Counted from the first letter of the stretch, positions 22,602 to 31,845 are shown. The stretch: 46,461 nucleotides of DNA from Sulfurisoma sp. (GCA_030691075.1 JAUYFI010000083.1:1-46461); one strand, 5' to 3'. Notes: generated from the sequence alone by a model not told the origin. Program-made: numbers and translations.

Positions 22602-23795
22602 ATGAAACTCGATTCCCTGCTGCCGGAGCTCGCCGCGCGTATCGCGACGATCCGCCGCGACATCCATGCCCACCCGGAACTGGCCTTCCGCGAGAAGCGC
22701 ACCGCCGACGTCGTCGCGGCCTATCTCGAAGCCGTCGGCGTCGAAGTGCATCGCGGTCTCGCGCGCACCGGCGTGGTCGGCAGGCTGTCCTGCGGCAGCG
22801 GCACGCGCGCCATCGGCCTGCGCGCCGACATGGATGCGTTGCCGATGGCCGAGCAGAACGGCTTTCCGCACCGTTCGAAGCACGAAGGGAAAATGCACGC
22901 CTGCGGCCACGACGGCCACACGGCGATGCTGCTCGGCGCGGCCGAGGCGCTGGTCGCCCTGCGCGAGCAGGGTGGCTTCGACGGCACGGTCTATCTGATC
23001 TTCCAGCCGGCCGAGGAGCACGAGGGCGGCGGCAAGGTCATGGTCGAGGAGGGGCTGTTCGAGAGATTCCCGATGGAAATGGTGTTCGGTCTGCACAACT
23101 GGCCGGGCCTGGCGGCGGGCAGTTTCGCCGTCATGGAAGGGCCGGTGATGGCCGGTGCCGACCGCTTCGAAATCACCCTTACCGGTCGCGGCGCCCACGC
23201 CGCCATGCCGCACCAGGGCACGGACACGGTGCTGGCCGGCGCCGCGCTGGTGCAGGCGCTGCAGATGCTGGTGAGCCGCGCCACCGACCCGCTGGAACCG
23301 GCGGTGGTCAGCGTCACGCGCTTCCACGCCGGCCACGCCGACAATGTTCTGCCCGAACAGGCGGTGCTCGGCGGCACGGTGCGCACTTTCCGTCCCGAGC
23401 TGCAGGATGCGCTGGAGGAAGGCATGCGCCGCATCTGCACTGGCATCGAGACGACGCATCGCGTACAGGTGAGCCTCAGGTACGAGCGCGGCTATCCGCC
23501 GACCATCAACGCGCCCGATCCGAGCTTCATCTGCCGCGAGGTGGCGCGGCAGGTGGCGGGCCAGGTTGACGGTAGCGGCCTGCACACCCACATCAAGCCG
23601 AGCATGGGCGCCGAGGACTTTTCCTACCTGTCGCAGGTGGTGCCCGGTTGCTACGTCTGGCTCGGCAACGGCCCGGGCGAGGGCGGCTGCATGCTGCACA
23701 GCCCGCACTACGATTTCAACGACGACATCATCGCCACCGGCATCCGCTACTGGGTGCGGCTGGTGGAAAAGACCTTGCCTCCCGCTGCTTCCTAG
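22602..23795 (+). CDS. M20-family amidohydrolase (hippurate hydrolase-like)
   Basis: The protein, about 397 residues, is a cytosolic metallo-aminoacylase. Metal ligands are visible in HACGHDGHTAMLLG and EEHEGGG, and the C-terminal domain ends with MGAEDFSYLSQVVPGCYVWL. The family removes acyl groups from N-acyl amino acids such as hippurate. A start at 22602 is preferred because GGAG lies 8 nt before it; an upstream ATG at 22590 is also in frame. The gene is divergent from nnrDE. Confidence 0.9.
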   Translation: MKLDSLLPELAARIATIRRDIHAHPELAFREKRTADVVAAYLEAVGVEVHRGLARTGVVGRLSCGSGTRAIGLRADMDALPMAEQNGFPHRSKHEGKMHACGHDGHTAMLLGAAEALVALREQGGFDGTVYLIFQPAEEHEGGGKVMVEEGLFERFPMEMVFGLHNWPGLAAGSFAVMEGPVMAGADRFEITLTGRGAHAAMPHQGTDTVLAGAALVQALQMLVSRATDPLEPAVVSVTRFHAGHADNVLPEQAVLGGTVRTFRPELQDALEEGMRRICTGIETTHRVQVSLRYERGYPPTINAPDPSFICREVARQVAGQVDGSGLHTHIKPSMGAEDFSYLSQVVPGCYVWLGNGPGEGGCMLHSPHYDFNDDIIATGIRYWVRLVEKTLPPAAS

Positions 23796-23879
23796 CCCGC
23801 TACCTCGACGCGGTTACCTGCTGGAGAAGCACAAGCTGGGTGGCTCGGGAAGTCGGCACTGGCGGAGCGGCGGCGAGCG

Positions 23880-25964
23880 CTACGCCTCGCCGCCGAGTTC
23901 GCCGAGTAGCCCCTCCTGCGCGCAGATGCGCGCGACCCGTGCGCCGCGGGGCGTCTTGCGGCGGTACTGACCGACGCCGTCCATCTCCCACGCTTGGCAG
24001 TTGTCGGCGAGGTAGGGGCGCAGGCCCTCGCGGATGACGCGGCGCTTGAGCCGGATGTCGAGCACCGGGAAGCAGGTCTCGATGCGGCGGAAGAAATTGC
24101 GCTCCATCCAGTCGGCGCTGCCCATGTAGAGGATATCCGCGCCGTCGGCATGGAAGTAGAAAATGCGCGAGTGCTCGAGGAAGCGGCCGATCACCGAACG
24201 CACCCGGATATTGTCGGAGAGCCCCTTGACGCCGGGGCGCAGCGCGCAGACGCCGCGAATGATCAGGTCGACCCGCACCCCGGCCTGGCTGGCTTCGTAG
24301 AGCGCTTCGATTACCTCCTGTTCGAGCAGGGCATTCATCTTGACGATGATGTGTGCCTTGCGGCCGGCGCGGGCGATTTCGGTCTCGGCATTGATCGCGG
24401 CCAGTACGTTCGGATGCAGGCTGAAGGGTGCCTGCCACAGGTGGTTGAGGGCGCCGGCCTTGCCCAGGCCGGTGAGCTGCTTGAATACCTCGTTGACGTC
24501 GGCGCCGATTTTCTCGTTGCTGGTGAGCAGGCCGAAGTCGGTGTAGAAGCGCGTGGTGCGCGGGTGGTAGTTGCCGGTGCCCAGATGCACGTAGCGGCGA
24601 AAGCCGCCGTCCTCGCGCCGCACCACCATCAGCATCTTGGCGTGGGTCTTGTAGCCGAACACGCCATAGACGACATGGGCGCCGACCTCTTCCAGCCGCG
24701 CGGCGATGTTGAGGTTGGCTTCCTCTTCGAAGCGCGCCATCAGCTCGACCACCGTCGTCACTTCCTTGCCCTTCTGCGCGGCGCGCAGCAGGTGCTCGGT
24801 CACGGCCGAATCGGTGCCGGTGCGGTATACGGTCATCTTGATCGCCACCACCGCCGGGTCGTTGGCGGCCTGCTCGATCAGGTCGATGACGGGCGTGAAG
24901 GACTGGTAGGGGTGGTGCAGCAGGATGTCCTGCTTGCGCAGCGTGGCGAAAATGTCGTAGTGGCGCGAGACGTTCCTGGGCTGGCCCGGCTGGTAGGGCA
25001 CGAACTTGAGATCGGGGCGGTCGACGCGGTCGGGCACCGACATCAGCCGCATCAGGGTGACGATGCCGGGCACGCGGTAGAGGTCGTCGCGGCCGAGATC
25101 GAACTGCTGCAGCAGGAAGTCGGCCATCACCTCGGAGCAGTTGTCGGCGACCTCGAGGCGCACGGCGTCGCCGAAGTGGCGCTGCGGCAGTTCGCCCTGC
25201 AGCGCGGTGCGCAGGTTCTTCACTTCCTCGTCATCGACGAAGAGATCGGAATTGCGGGTGACGCGGAACTGGTAGCAGCCGAGCACGCTCATGCCGGCGA
25301 ACAGTTCATGCACGTTCTGGTGCATCACCGAGGAGAGGAAGACGAAGCCGTGATCGACGCCGGTCAGCGCTTTGGGCAGGTGGATCACGCGCGGCAGGGC
25401 GCGCGGCGCCTGGACGATGGCAGCGCCCGAACTGCGGCCGAAGGCATCCTTGCCCTCGAGTTCGACGGCGAAGTTGAGGCTCTTGTTGAGCACGCGCGGG
25501 AAGGGGTGGGCCGGGTCGAGGCCGATGGGTGTCAGCACCGGCATCACCTCGCGGAAGAAATAGTCGCGGATCCAGGTGCTTTGCTCGTCGGTCCACAGGT
25601 TGCGGCGGAGGAAGGCGATGCCTTCCTTCTCCAGCGCCGGCAGGATGGTGTCGTTGAACAGACCGTACTGCTCGGCCACCAGGTCGTGGGCCTCGGCCTT
25701 GACGCGGGCGAAGGTTTCGTGCGCCGTCATGCCGTCGGCAGCGGTACTGTGGCTGCCCATCTTGATCTGTTCCTTGAGGCCGGCGACGCGGATTTCGAAG
25801 AACTCGTCGAGGTTGCTGGCGACGATGCAAAGGAAGCGCAGGCGCTCGAGCAGCGGCACGCGGGTGTCGGCCGCCTGCGCCAGCACGCGGCGGTTGAAGG
25901 CGAGCAGCGACAGCTCGCGGTTGATGAAATGGTCGGCGGGGAAGCGGCGGGTAGCGGGGTTCAT
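23880..25964 (-). CDS. ppk1: Polyphosphate kinase 1
   Basis: The 694-residue enzyme polymerises the gamma-phosphate of ATP into polyphosphate. It shows the N-terminal FINRELSLLAFNRRVL, the autophosphorylated His at about residue 441 in YKTHAKMLMVV, HLGTGNYHPRTTRFY, and a second catalytic His in RFLEHSRIF. Length matches the family. It is divergent from ppx with a 123-bp gap that contains a candidate Pho box. No strong ribosome binding site precedes the ATG. Confidence 0.96.
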   Translation of the reverse strand: MNPATRRFPADHFINRELSLLAFNRRVLAQAADTRVPLLERLRFLCIVASNLDEFFEIRVAGLKEQIKMGSHSTAADGMTAHETFARVKAEAHDLVAEQYGLFNDTILPALEKEGIAFLRRNLWTDEQSTWIRDYFFREVMPVLTPIGLDPAHPFPRVLNKSLNFAVELEGKDAFGRSSGAAIVQAPRALPRVIHLPKALTGVDHGFVFLSSVMHQNVHELFAGMSVLGCYQFRVTRNSDLFVDDEEVKNLRTALQGELPQRHFGDAVRLEVADNCSEVMADFLLQQFDLGRDDLYRVPGIVTLMRLMSVPDRVDRPDLKFVPYQPGQPRNVSRHYDIFATLRKQDILLHHPYQSFTPVIDLIEQAANDPAVVAIKMTVYRTGTDSAVTEHLLRAAQKGKEVTTVVELMARFEEEANLNIAARLEEVGAHVVYGVFGYKTHAKMLMVVRREDGGFRRYVHLGTGNYHPRTTRFYTDFGLLTSNEKIGADVNEVFKQLTGLGKAGALNHLWQAPFSLHPNVLAAINAETEIARAGRKAHIIVKMNALLEQEVIEALYEASQAGVRVDLIIRGVCALRPGVKGLSDNIRVRSVIGRFLEHSRIFYFHADGADILYMGSADWMERNFFRRIETCFPVLDIRLKRRVIREGLRPYLADNCQAWEMDGVGQYRRKTPRGARVARICAQEGLLGELGGEA

Positions 25965-25976
25965 GGACTGAATACT

Positions 25977-25994
25977 ATGACAGTTTTGTTACGG
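25977..25994 (-). promoter_or_regulatory. Candidate Pho box upstream of ppk1
   Basis: On the minus strand CCGTAAC-AAAA-CTGTCAT matches the two 7-bp repeats with a 4-bp spacer of the PhoB consensus; the second repeat is a perfect match. A -10-like TAGTAT follows almost at once, ending about 6 nt before the ATG. That spacing is tighter than in well-studied Pho promoters. Confidence 0.35.
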
Positions 25995-26087
25995 CGTCAT
26001 TTCAGCGGCGGCCGCCATGGGCGGGCCGACAGGCTGCTAGAATCGATCACCGCCACATTTTCGCGCTGCGCCCCCCCAAATATCGCC

Positions 26088-27581
26088 GTGGAATACGAGC
26101 TCATCGCCGCCGTCGACTTGGGATCGAACAGCTTCCGCCTGCAGGTCGGGCGCGTGGTCGGCAACCAGATCTATCCGCTCGACGGCCTCAAGGAGGCGGT
26201 GCGACTGGCGGCCGGCATCACTCCCGAGAAAACCCTCGATGGCGCCGCGCAGTTGCGGGCGATCGAGGCGCTGTCGCGCTTCGGCGAGCGCCTGCGCGGC
26301 TTCGCCCCCGGCGCCGTGCGCGCGGTGGCGACCAACAGCCTGCGCGTGGCCAAGAACGCCGCGGAGTTTCTGCCCGAGGCCGAGGCGGCGCTGGGCTTCC
26401 CGATCGAGATCATCGCCGGCCGCGAGGAGGCGCGCCTGATCTACCTCGGCGTCGCCCACACCCTGCCCAATCCGCATACCCAGCAACTGGTGATGGACAT
26501 CGGCGGCGGCTCCACCGAGTTCATCGTCGGCCGCGATTTCCAGCCGCGGCAGCTCGAATCGCTCTACATGGGCTGCGTCAGCTACACCCTGCGCTTTTTC
26601 CCCGACGGCCGCGTGGACAAGCGTTCGATGAAGGAGGCGGAGCTGGCCGCGCGGCGCGAACTGCAAAGCATCGTTCAAGCCTACAAGGAAACCGGCTGGG
26701 AGGCGGCGGTGGGCTCCTCCGGCACGGCCAAGGCGATCGTCGATCTGCTGGAGCAGAATGGCCTGTCCGAGCGAGGCATCACCCGCGAGGGGCTGGACGA
26801 GCTGCGCAACCGCCTGGTGCGCGCCGGCGATGCCAGCCGTCTTCAGCTTGTGGGCCTGCGCGCCGACCGCATTCCGGTGCTGCCGGGCGGCATCGCCATC
26901 ATGTCGGCGGCATTCAAGGAATTCGGCCTCGAGCGCATGGAGTTTTCCGAAGGGGCGCTGCGCCTGGGCGTACTTTACGACCTGCTCGGCCGCTATCATC
27001 ACGACGACCTGCGCGAGGCCACCGTCGACCAGTTCATGCAGCGCTACAGCGCCGATCGCCGCCAGGTGGCGCGGGTGAGCCTGACGGCGCTGCAACTGCT
27101 GCACCAGATCCTGCCCGAGTCGCGCAATCCCGAGCATGTCGACGCCCTGTTCCTGGCGTGGGCGGCGCGGCTGCACGAGATCGGCATATCGGTGGCGCAT
27201 TCGAGCTACCACAAGCACAGCGCCTACATCCTCGCCAATGCCGACATGCCGGGGTTTTCGCGGCGCGACCAGCAGCGCCTGGCGCGCGTCGTGCTCGGCC
27301 ATCGCGGCAAGCTCGAGCGCGTCATGCTGGCGACCCGCGACAGCGCCGACTGGCTGCTGATCTTCGCCCTGCGCACCGCCTCGCTGCTGCATCGGGCGCG
27401 CGACGACGGCAGTCCGCCGGCGGTCGAGGCCGCCCTGGCGGCCCCGGGTTTTCAGCTCACGGTCGATGCGGAGTGGCTGGAAAGCGCGCCGCTGACGGCG
27501 GCGGCGCTCGACGAGGAGGTCCGCCACTGGGCGGCGGTGGGCATGGAACTCAAGTTGCGGCAGCGGCGCCGGAAGGACTGA
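26088..27581 (+). CDS. ppx: Exopolyphosphatase (Ppx/GppA family)
   Basis: The 497-residue enzyme hydrolyses terminal phosphates of polyphosphate, or pppGpp in GppA members. ASKHA motifs are clear: AAVDLGSNSFRLQV at the N-terminus and VMDIGGGSTEFIVG at about 134-147. A C-terminal HD-like helical domain follows (AWAARLHEIGISVAHSSYHK). The start is a GTG (VEYELIAAVD). The longer frame upstream runs antisense through ppk1 and is rejected. The stop codon is immediately followed by the ATG of the next gene. Confidence 0.93.
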   Translation: MEYELIAAVDLGSNSFRLQVGRVVGNQIYPLDGLKEAVRLAAGITPEKTLDGAAQLRAIEALSRFGERLRGFAPGAVRAVATNSLRVAKNAAEFLPEAEAALGFPIEIIAGREEARLIYLGVAHTLPNPHTQQLVMDIGGGSTEFIVGRDFQPRQLESLYMGCVSYTLRFFPDGRVDKRSMKEAELAARRELQSIVQAYKETGWEAAVGSSGTAKAIVDLLEQNGLSERGITREGLDELRNRLVRAGDASRLQLVGLRADRIPVLPGGIAIMSAAFKEFGLERMEFSEGALRLGVLYDLLGRYHHDDLREATVDQFMQRYSADRRQVARVSLTALQLLHQILPESRNPEHVDALFLAWAARLHEIGISVAHSSYHKHSAYILANADMPGFSRRDQQRLARVVLGHRGKLERVMLATRDSADWLLIFALRTASLLHRARDDGSPPAVEAALAAPGFQLTVDAEWLESAPLTAAALDEEVRHWAAVGMELKLRQRRRKD

Positions 27582-28709
27582 ATGGCGGAACCGCTCCTTG
27601 TCGTGGCGCGGCGCGAAGGCGGCGGTCACCACATTGCGCTGACCGGGCGCTGGACGCTGGCCGCCATCGCCGACGAGGCGGAGGCAATTTCGCGGCGGCT
27701 GGCGGGGCACGGCCGCGAGGACGATGCGACCTGGGACTGCCTGGGGCTGGAGGCGCTCGATTCGGCTGGCGCCATGCTGCTGTGGCGCGCCTGGGGCCGC
27801 GCGCTGCCGGGGCTCTTGCTGGCGCAGCCGGAACATTTGCGCGTCTTCGAGCGCATCGGCCGCGCCGATCACGAGCCGGCGGCGGTGGCCACGCCGCGCT
27901 CGCCGCTGGAGTTCGCCATTTTTATCGGCCACGCCGCCATCGGTTTCTGGCGGCATATCGTGGACTTCGTCGCCCTGCTTGGCCAGGTGCTGCTCGATGT
28001 CGCGCACCTGTTGCGCAACCCCAAGGATATGCCCCGGCGCGAGATTTCGGCCAACCTGTTCAAGAGCGGTGTGCGCGCCATGCCGGTCACCGCCCTGGTC
28101 GGTTTCCTCATCGGCGTGGTGCTGTCCTACCTGTCCGCCTTGCAGCTCAAGCAGTTCGGCGCCGACGTCTTCATCGTCAATATCCTCGGCATGGGCATCA
28201 TCCGCGAGCTCGGCCCGGTGCTGGTGGCGCTGCTGGTGGCGGGGCGCTCGGGCTCGGCCATGACGGCGCAACTCGGTGTGATGCGCGTCACCGAGGAAAT
28301 CGACGCACTGGCGACCATGGGCGTCTCGATGAGCCTCAGGCTGGTGTTTCCCAAGGTGGTGGCGCTGGCCATCGCGATGCCGCTCCTGGTACTGTGGACC
28401 ACGGCCGTCGCACTGATCGGCGGCATGGTATCTGCGCAGATGCAAATCGATATCAGCCATGGTTTTTTCTTCCACACCCTCCCCAAGGTGGTGCCTGTTG
28501 CCAACTTGTGGATCGGCCTGGCCAAGGGCGTAGTGTTCGGCATCGTGGTGGCACTGGTGGCCTGCCACTTCGGCTTGCGCGTGCGGCCCAACACCGAAAG
28601 CCTGTCGGCCAACACGACGTCGTCGGTGGTTTCGGCCATCACCCTGGTCATCCTCGCCGACTCGGTGTTCGCCATCGCCACGCGCGGAATTGGATTGCCC
28701 CAGTTCTGA
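27582..28709 (+). CDS. mlaE: MlaE-type ABC permease with N-terminal STAS domain
   Basis: This 375-residue inner-membrane permease has an N-terminal STAS-like domain (about 1-110, DCLGLEALDSAGAMLLWRAW) fused to the MlaE permease fold. The fold includes the conserved IRELGPVLVALLVAGRSGSA segment and MRVTEEIDALATMGV. The family moves phospholipids between membranes with MlaF and MlaD. In E. coli the STAS protein MlaB is separate; here it is fused to the permease. The ATG begins at the base after the ppx stop codon. Confidence 0.9.
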   Translation: MAEPLLVVARREGGGHHIALTGRWTLAAIADEAEAISRRLAGHGREDDATWDCLGLEALDSAGAMLLWRAWGRALPGLLLAQPEHLRVFERIGRADHEPAAVATPRSPLEFAIFIGHAAIGFWRHIVDFVALLGQVLLDVAHLLRNPKDMPRREISANLFKSGVRAMPVTALVGFLIGVVLSYLSALQLKQFGADVFIVNILGMGIIRELGPVLVALLVAGRSGSAMTAQLGVMRVTEEIDALATMGVSMSLRLVFPKVVALAIAMPLLVLWTTAVALIGGMVSAQMQIDISHGFFFHTLPKVVPVANLWIGLAKGVVFGIVVALVACHFGLRVRPNTESLSANTTSSVVSAITLVILADSVFAIATRGIGLPQF

Positions 28710-28713
28710 AGTG

Positions 28714-29487
28714 ATGGCCGCGCCTGTCATTTCCATCCGCGAACTGCACACTCGCTTCGGCGCGGTCTGGGTGCACAAGGGGCTTGATCTTGACGTCGCC
28801 GCCGGCGAGATGGTGGCGCTGGTGGGCGGCTCTGGCAGCGGCAAGACCACGCTGCTGCGGCAGATGATCGGTCTGTTGACGCCAACCCAAGGCGAGATAC
28901 GCCTCTTTGGCGAGCCGCTGTTCGGCGGCAGTGTCGAGCGCGAGTGCGCCCTGCGGCGACGCTTCGGCGTGCTGTTTCAGCACGGCGCTCTTTTCTCGGC
29001 CTTCAGCGTTTTCGACAACATCGCCTTCCCGCTGCGCGAGCTGAAGCGCTTCGACGAGGCGACCATCCGCGACCTGGTGATGCTCAAGCTCGAAATGGTC
29101 GAGCTGCTGCCGCGCCACGGCCAGCTCACCCCTTCCGAACTGTCCGGCGGCATGGTCAAGCGCGTGGCATTGGCCCGGGCGCTGGCGCTGGAGCCGGAAC
29201 TGCTGCTGCTCGACGAGCCGACCGCCGGCCTCGACCCCGACCGCTCCGACAGCTTCGTGCGGCTGATCCGCATGCTAGGCGAGGAACTGGGCCTGACGCT
29301 GGTGCTGGTCACCCACGACCTGGATACCATGGCGGCGCTGGCCACCCGCGTCGCGGTGCTGGCCGAACAACGCATCCTTGCTTATGATTCGATCGAAAAC
29401 GTGATCCGCGTCGATCATCCCTTCGTCCGCAACTTTTTCCTGTCCGAGCGCGGCGCCCGCGCGCTGCGGAACACCCACCACCGTTAA
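28714..29487 (+). CDS. mlaF: MlaF-type ABC transporter ATPase
   Basis: The 257-residue ATPase has Walker A GGSGSGKTTLLRQ, the signature LSGGMVKRVALARALA and Walker B LLLLDEPTAGLDP. The MlaF-typical Q-loop LFQHGALFSAFSVFDNIAFP is present. It powers the lipid transporter made with the flanking permease and MlaD. The ATG at 28714 lies 4 bp after the mlaE stop; a GTG at 28711 is an alternative. Confidence 0.93.
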   Translation: MAAPVISIRELHTRFGAVWVHKGLDLDVAAGEMVALVGGSGSGKTTLLRQMIGLLTPTQGEIRLFGEPLFGGSVERECALRRRFGVLFQHGALFSAFSVFDNIAFPLRELKRFDEATIRDLVMLKLEMVELLPRHGQLTPSELSGGMVKRVALARALALEPELLLLDEPTAGLDPDRSDSFVRLIRMLGEELGLTLVLVTHDLDTMAALATRVAVLAEQRILAYDSIENVIRVDHPFVRNFFLSERGARALRNTHHR

Positions 29488-29498
29488 GGTCTTCGTCG

Positions 29499-30422
29499 AT
29501 GGAAAACCGTGCTCACGCTCTCCTCGCCGGCCTCTTTGTGCTGGCGCTCGGCCTCGCCGCGGCACTCGCGCTGTGGTGGCTGGGCGGGCAGAAAGCCGAA
29601 CTGAACAGCACCTACCTGATCGAGACCCGCCGGGACGTCACCGGCCTCAACGTCCAGGCGCAGGTGCGCTATCGCGGCATCCGCGCCGGCAAGGTCGAGA
29701 GCATCGAACCCGACGCGAAGGATCGCCGTCTCCTCCTCGTTCGCATCAGCCTCGATCGCAAGTACCCGGTGACGCCGAAAACCGTCGCCCGCATGGGCCA
29801 CCAGGGCCTCACCGGCCTGGCCTACATCCAGATCGAGGATGACGGCAGCAGCGATCAGCGGCTCGAGGGCAAGGGAGACGAGTTGCCGCGCATCGCCATG
29901 AAGCCGTCATTGTTCGAAACGCTCTCCGAGAGGGGCGGCGACATCGCCACCCAGCTGTCCGAGGTGGCGACGCGCGTCTCGGCGCTGATGAACGAGAAGA
30001 ATATCCAGAACCTGTCCCGCTCCATCGAAAACGTGGCGGTGGCGTCGGACGGATTCAAGGATCTGCCGCAGATCATGGCGGCGACCCGTGAAATCCTCTC
30101 CGAGGCCAACGTCAAGCGCATGAACTCGTTGCTGGCCAACATTGAAAAAGCCGCCGGCGAGGCCGCGCCGCTGACGGCCGAGGTGCGCGAGATGGTGAAG
30201 TCGATGACAGCGCTGTCGAAGCGTCTCGACCAGGTGGCGGGGCAGACCGGCGCCGAGACCGCGCCGCGCGTCAATGCGCTGCTGCGCGACCTAGATACCA
30301 GCACGCGTCAGCTGTCGCGCATTCTCGAATTGATCGACGACTCGCCGCAGGCATTGCTGTTCGGGCGTGGCGCGGCGACGCCGGGGCCGGGCGAAGCGGG
30401 CTTCGCGGCCCCCAACAAGTGA
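29499..30422 (+). CDS. mlaD: MlaD/MCE-domain substrate-binding protein
   Basis: The 307-residue protein has an N-terminal anchor (HALLAGLFVLALGLAAALAL) and one MCE domain. MCE hallmarks are VTGLNVQAQVRYRGIRAGKV and GHQGLTGLAYIQI. The C-terminal helical region (ATQLSEVATRVSALMN onward) is longer than in E. coli MlaD and probably coiled coil. It would sit in the periplasm and bind lipid. It follows mlaF by 11 bp. Confidence 0.92.
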   Translation: MENRAHALLAGLFVLALGLAAALALWWLGGQKAELNSTYLIETRRDVTGLNVQAQVRYRGIRAGKVESIEPDAKDRRLLLVRISLDRKYPVTPKTVARMGHQGLTGLAYIQIEDDGSSDQRLEGKGDELPRIAMKPSLFETLSERGGDIATQLSEVATRVSALMNEKNIQNLSRSIENVAVASDGFKDLPQIMAATREILSEANVKRMNSLLANIEKAAGEAAPLTAEVREMVKSMTALSKRLDQVAGQTGAETAPRVNALLRDLDTSTRQLSRILELIDDSPQALLFGRGAATPGPGEAGFAAPNK

Positions 30423-30430
30423 GAAACGGC

Positions 30431-31021
30431 ATGGGAATGATGCGCGGATTGTGCGGCTTGACCCTGGCGCTGCTGCTGGCCGGCTGCGTGCCCAACACCG
30501 TGCGACAGGGCGACATGGCGACCTTCGATTTCGGCGATCCGCTCGGCGGCTGGCCGGCGCCGGCGCTGCGCGGCGTCACCGTGGCGGCGCCCTCGTGGCT
30601 CGGCACCGCGGCGATGCAGTACCGGCTCGACGGCAGCGAGCCATCGCGCCGCCGCGCCTTCGCCGACAGCCGCTGGGCGGCGCCGCCGGCCGAGCTGCTG
30701 GAACAGGCCCTGCGCCGGCGTGCGCTGGCAACCGACGCCGGTGCCGCGCTGCCCTGCCGCCTGCGCGTCGACCTCGACGAATTCGTGCAGGCCTTCGATG
30801 CCGCGCAGTCGAGCCGCATCGTCCTCGCCGTGCGTGCCAGCCTGCTGTGCCGCGACGAGCAGCCCGCGGCCTCCCGCAGCTTCGTCGTCGAGCGGCCGGC
30901 CGGCGGCGACGCGCGCAGCGGCGTGGCGGCTGCGTCGCTGGCCGTGCAGGATCTTTCCGCCAAGCTGGCCGGCTGGGTCGCCGCCGAAAAGTCGGCGCTG
31001 GCGACACGGCGCAAGGAGTAG
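30431..31021 (+). CDS. ABC-transport auxiliary lipoprotein
   Basis: The 196-residue protein has a lipoprotein signal with lipobox LLAGC (LALLLAGCVPNT) and a mature part like the ABC_trans_aux/PqiC family that works with MCE transporters at the outer membrane. The ATG at 30431 is preferred over a GTG at 30419. The last 11 codons include the dispersed repeat (EKSALATRRKE). The next gene's ribosome binding site overlaps its end. Confidence 0.8.
   Translation: MGMMRGLCGLTLALLLAGCVPNTVRQGDMATFDFGDPLGGWPAPALRGVTVAAPSWLGTAAMQYRLDGSEPSRRRAFADSRWAAPPAELLEQALRRRALATDAGAALPCRLRVDLDEFVQAFDAAQSSRIVLAVRASLLCRDEQPAASRSFVVERPAGGDARSGVAAASLAVQDLSAKLAGWVAAEKSALATRRKE
30986..31013 (+). repeat. Dispersed short repeat, copy 2 (end of lipoprotein gene)
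   Basis: Identical over 28 bp to copy 1 at 21480-21507. The lipoprotein gene reads it as EKSALATRR, a different strand and frame from copy 1. Confidence 0.7.
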
Positions 31022-31026
31022 GTGCC

Positions 31027-31806
31027 GTGACCGAACCGCTGCTGCTGCGCGAGGATACCGATGGCGTCGTCACGCTGACGCTCAACCGTCCCGCCCAGTT
31101 CAACGCGCTGTCGGAGGCCCTGCTCGCCGAGCTGCGGGCGGCGCTGGAAAAAGTCGGCGCCGACGATACGGCGCGCGTGGTGGTGATCGCCGGTGCCGGC
31201 CGCGCCTTCTGCGCCGGTCACGATCTCAAGGAAATGCGCGCGAATCACGACAAGGCGTACATGCAAGCCCTGTTCCGTCGGTGCGCGAAAGTAATGACGA
31301 CCCTCGCCGCGCTGCCGCAGCCGGTCATCGCGCGGGTGCATGGCATCGCCACGGCGGCCGGCTGCCAGCTCGTCGCCGCCTGCGACCTGGCGGTTGCCGC
31401 GGACGTCGCGAAGTTCGCCGTTTCCGGCATCAATGTCGGCCTGTTCTGCTCGACGCCGGCCGTCGCGCTGTCGCGCAACATGGGGCGCAAGCAGGCCCTG
31501 GAAATGCTGCTCACCGGCGAGTTCATCGACGCCCTGGATGCGCAGCGGCGCGGCCTGGTCAATCGTGTCGTGCCGGTCGATGTTCTCGATGCCGAAGTGA
31601 AGCGGCTGGCCGATTCGATTTGCGGAAAGTCGGCGCTGGCGATACGCCTCGGCAAGGAGTTGTTCTACCGCCAGATCGAGATGGGCGTCGATGCCGCCTA
31701 CCAGTTGGCTGCGGAAACCATGGCCTGCAATATGGTGAGCGAGGATGCCGCCTGCGGCATCGATGCCTTCATGGAAAAGCGCGAGCCGGAGTGGCGGGGG
31801 CGCTGA
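31027..31806 (+). CDS. Enoyl-CoA hydratase/isomerase-family protein (atypical active site)
   Basis: The 259-residue crotonase-fold protein has an oxyanion-hole segment GRAFCAGHDLKEM and the second segment HGIATAAGCQLVAACDLAV. The two catalytic Glu of true hydratases are not where expected: the first position is Gln in GCQLVAACD and the second falls in VSGINVGL. This matches the ECHDC3-like branch, whose activity is unclear. GTG start with AAGGAG. Two related copies of the short repeat lie within the gene, at 31148-31175 and 31626-31646. It ends the Mla operon. Confidence 0.8.
   Translation: MTEPLLLREDTDGVVTLTLNRPAQFNALSEALLAELRAALEKVGADDTARVVVIAGAGRAFCAGHDLKEMRANHDKAYMQALFRRCAKVMTTLAALPQPVIARVHGIATAAGCQLVAACDLAVAADVAKFAVSGINVGLFCSTPAVALSRNMGRKQALEMLLTGEFIDALDAQRRGLVNRVVPVDVLDAEVKRLADSICGKSALAIRLGKELFYRQIEMGVDAAYQLAAETMACNMVSEDAACGIDAFMEKREPEWRGR
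31626..31646 (+). repeat. Dispersed short repeat, copy 3 (inside crotonase gene)
   Basis: Matches the core with one change (GCGATACG for GCGACACG). It encodes GKSALAIR. A weaker copy lies at 31148-31175 in the same gene. Confidence 0.6.
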
Positions 31807-31845
31807 TGTTCGCCGGCCGGGTACCCGCCAGGCGACCCCGCACGA

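Noticed and set aside
23994..26087. Long plus-strand open frame antisense to ppk1
   Set aside because: It runs antisense through a clearly functional ppk1 and merges into ppx. GC-rich codon use keeps the opposite frame open, and no known domain appears before the ppx start.
26037..28850. 937-residue minus-strand frame antisense to ppx and mlaEF
   Set aside because: It is rich in His, Gln and Arg with no domain, as expected for a shadow of GC-rich genes on the other strand.
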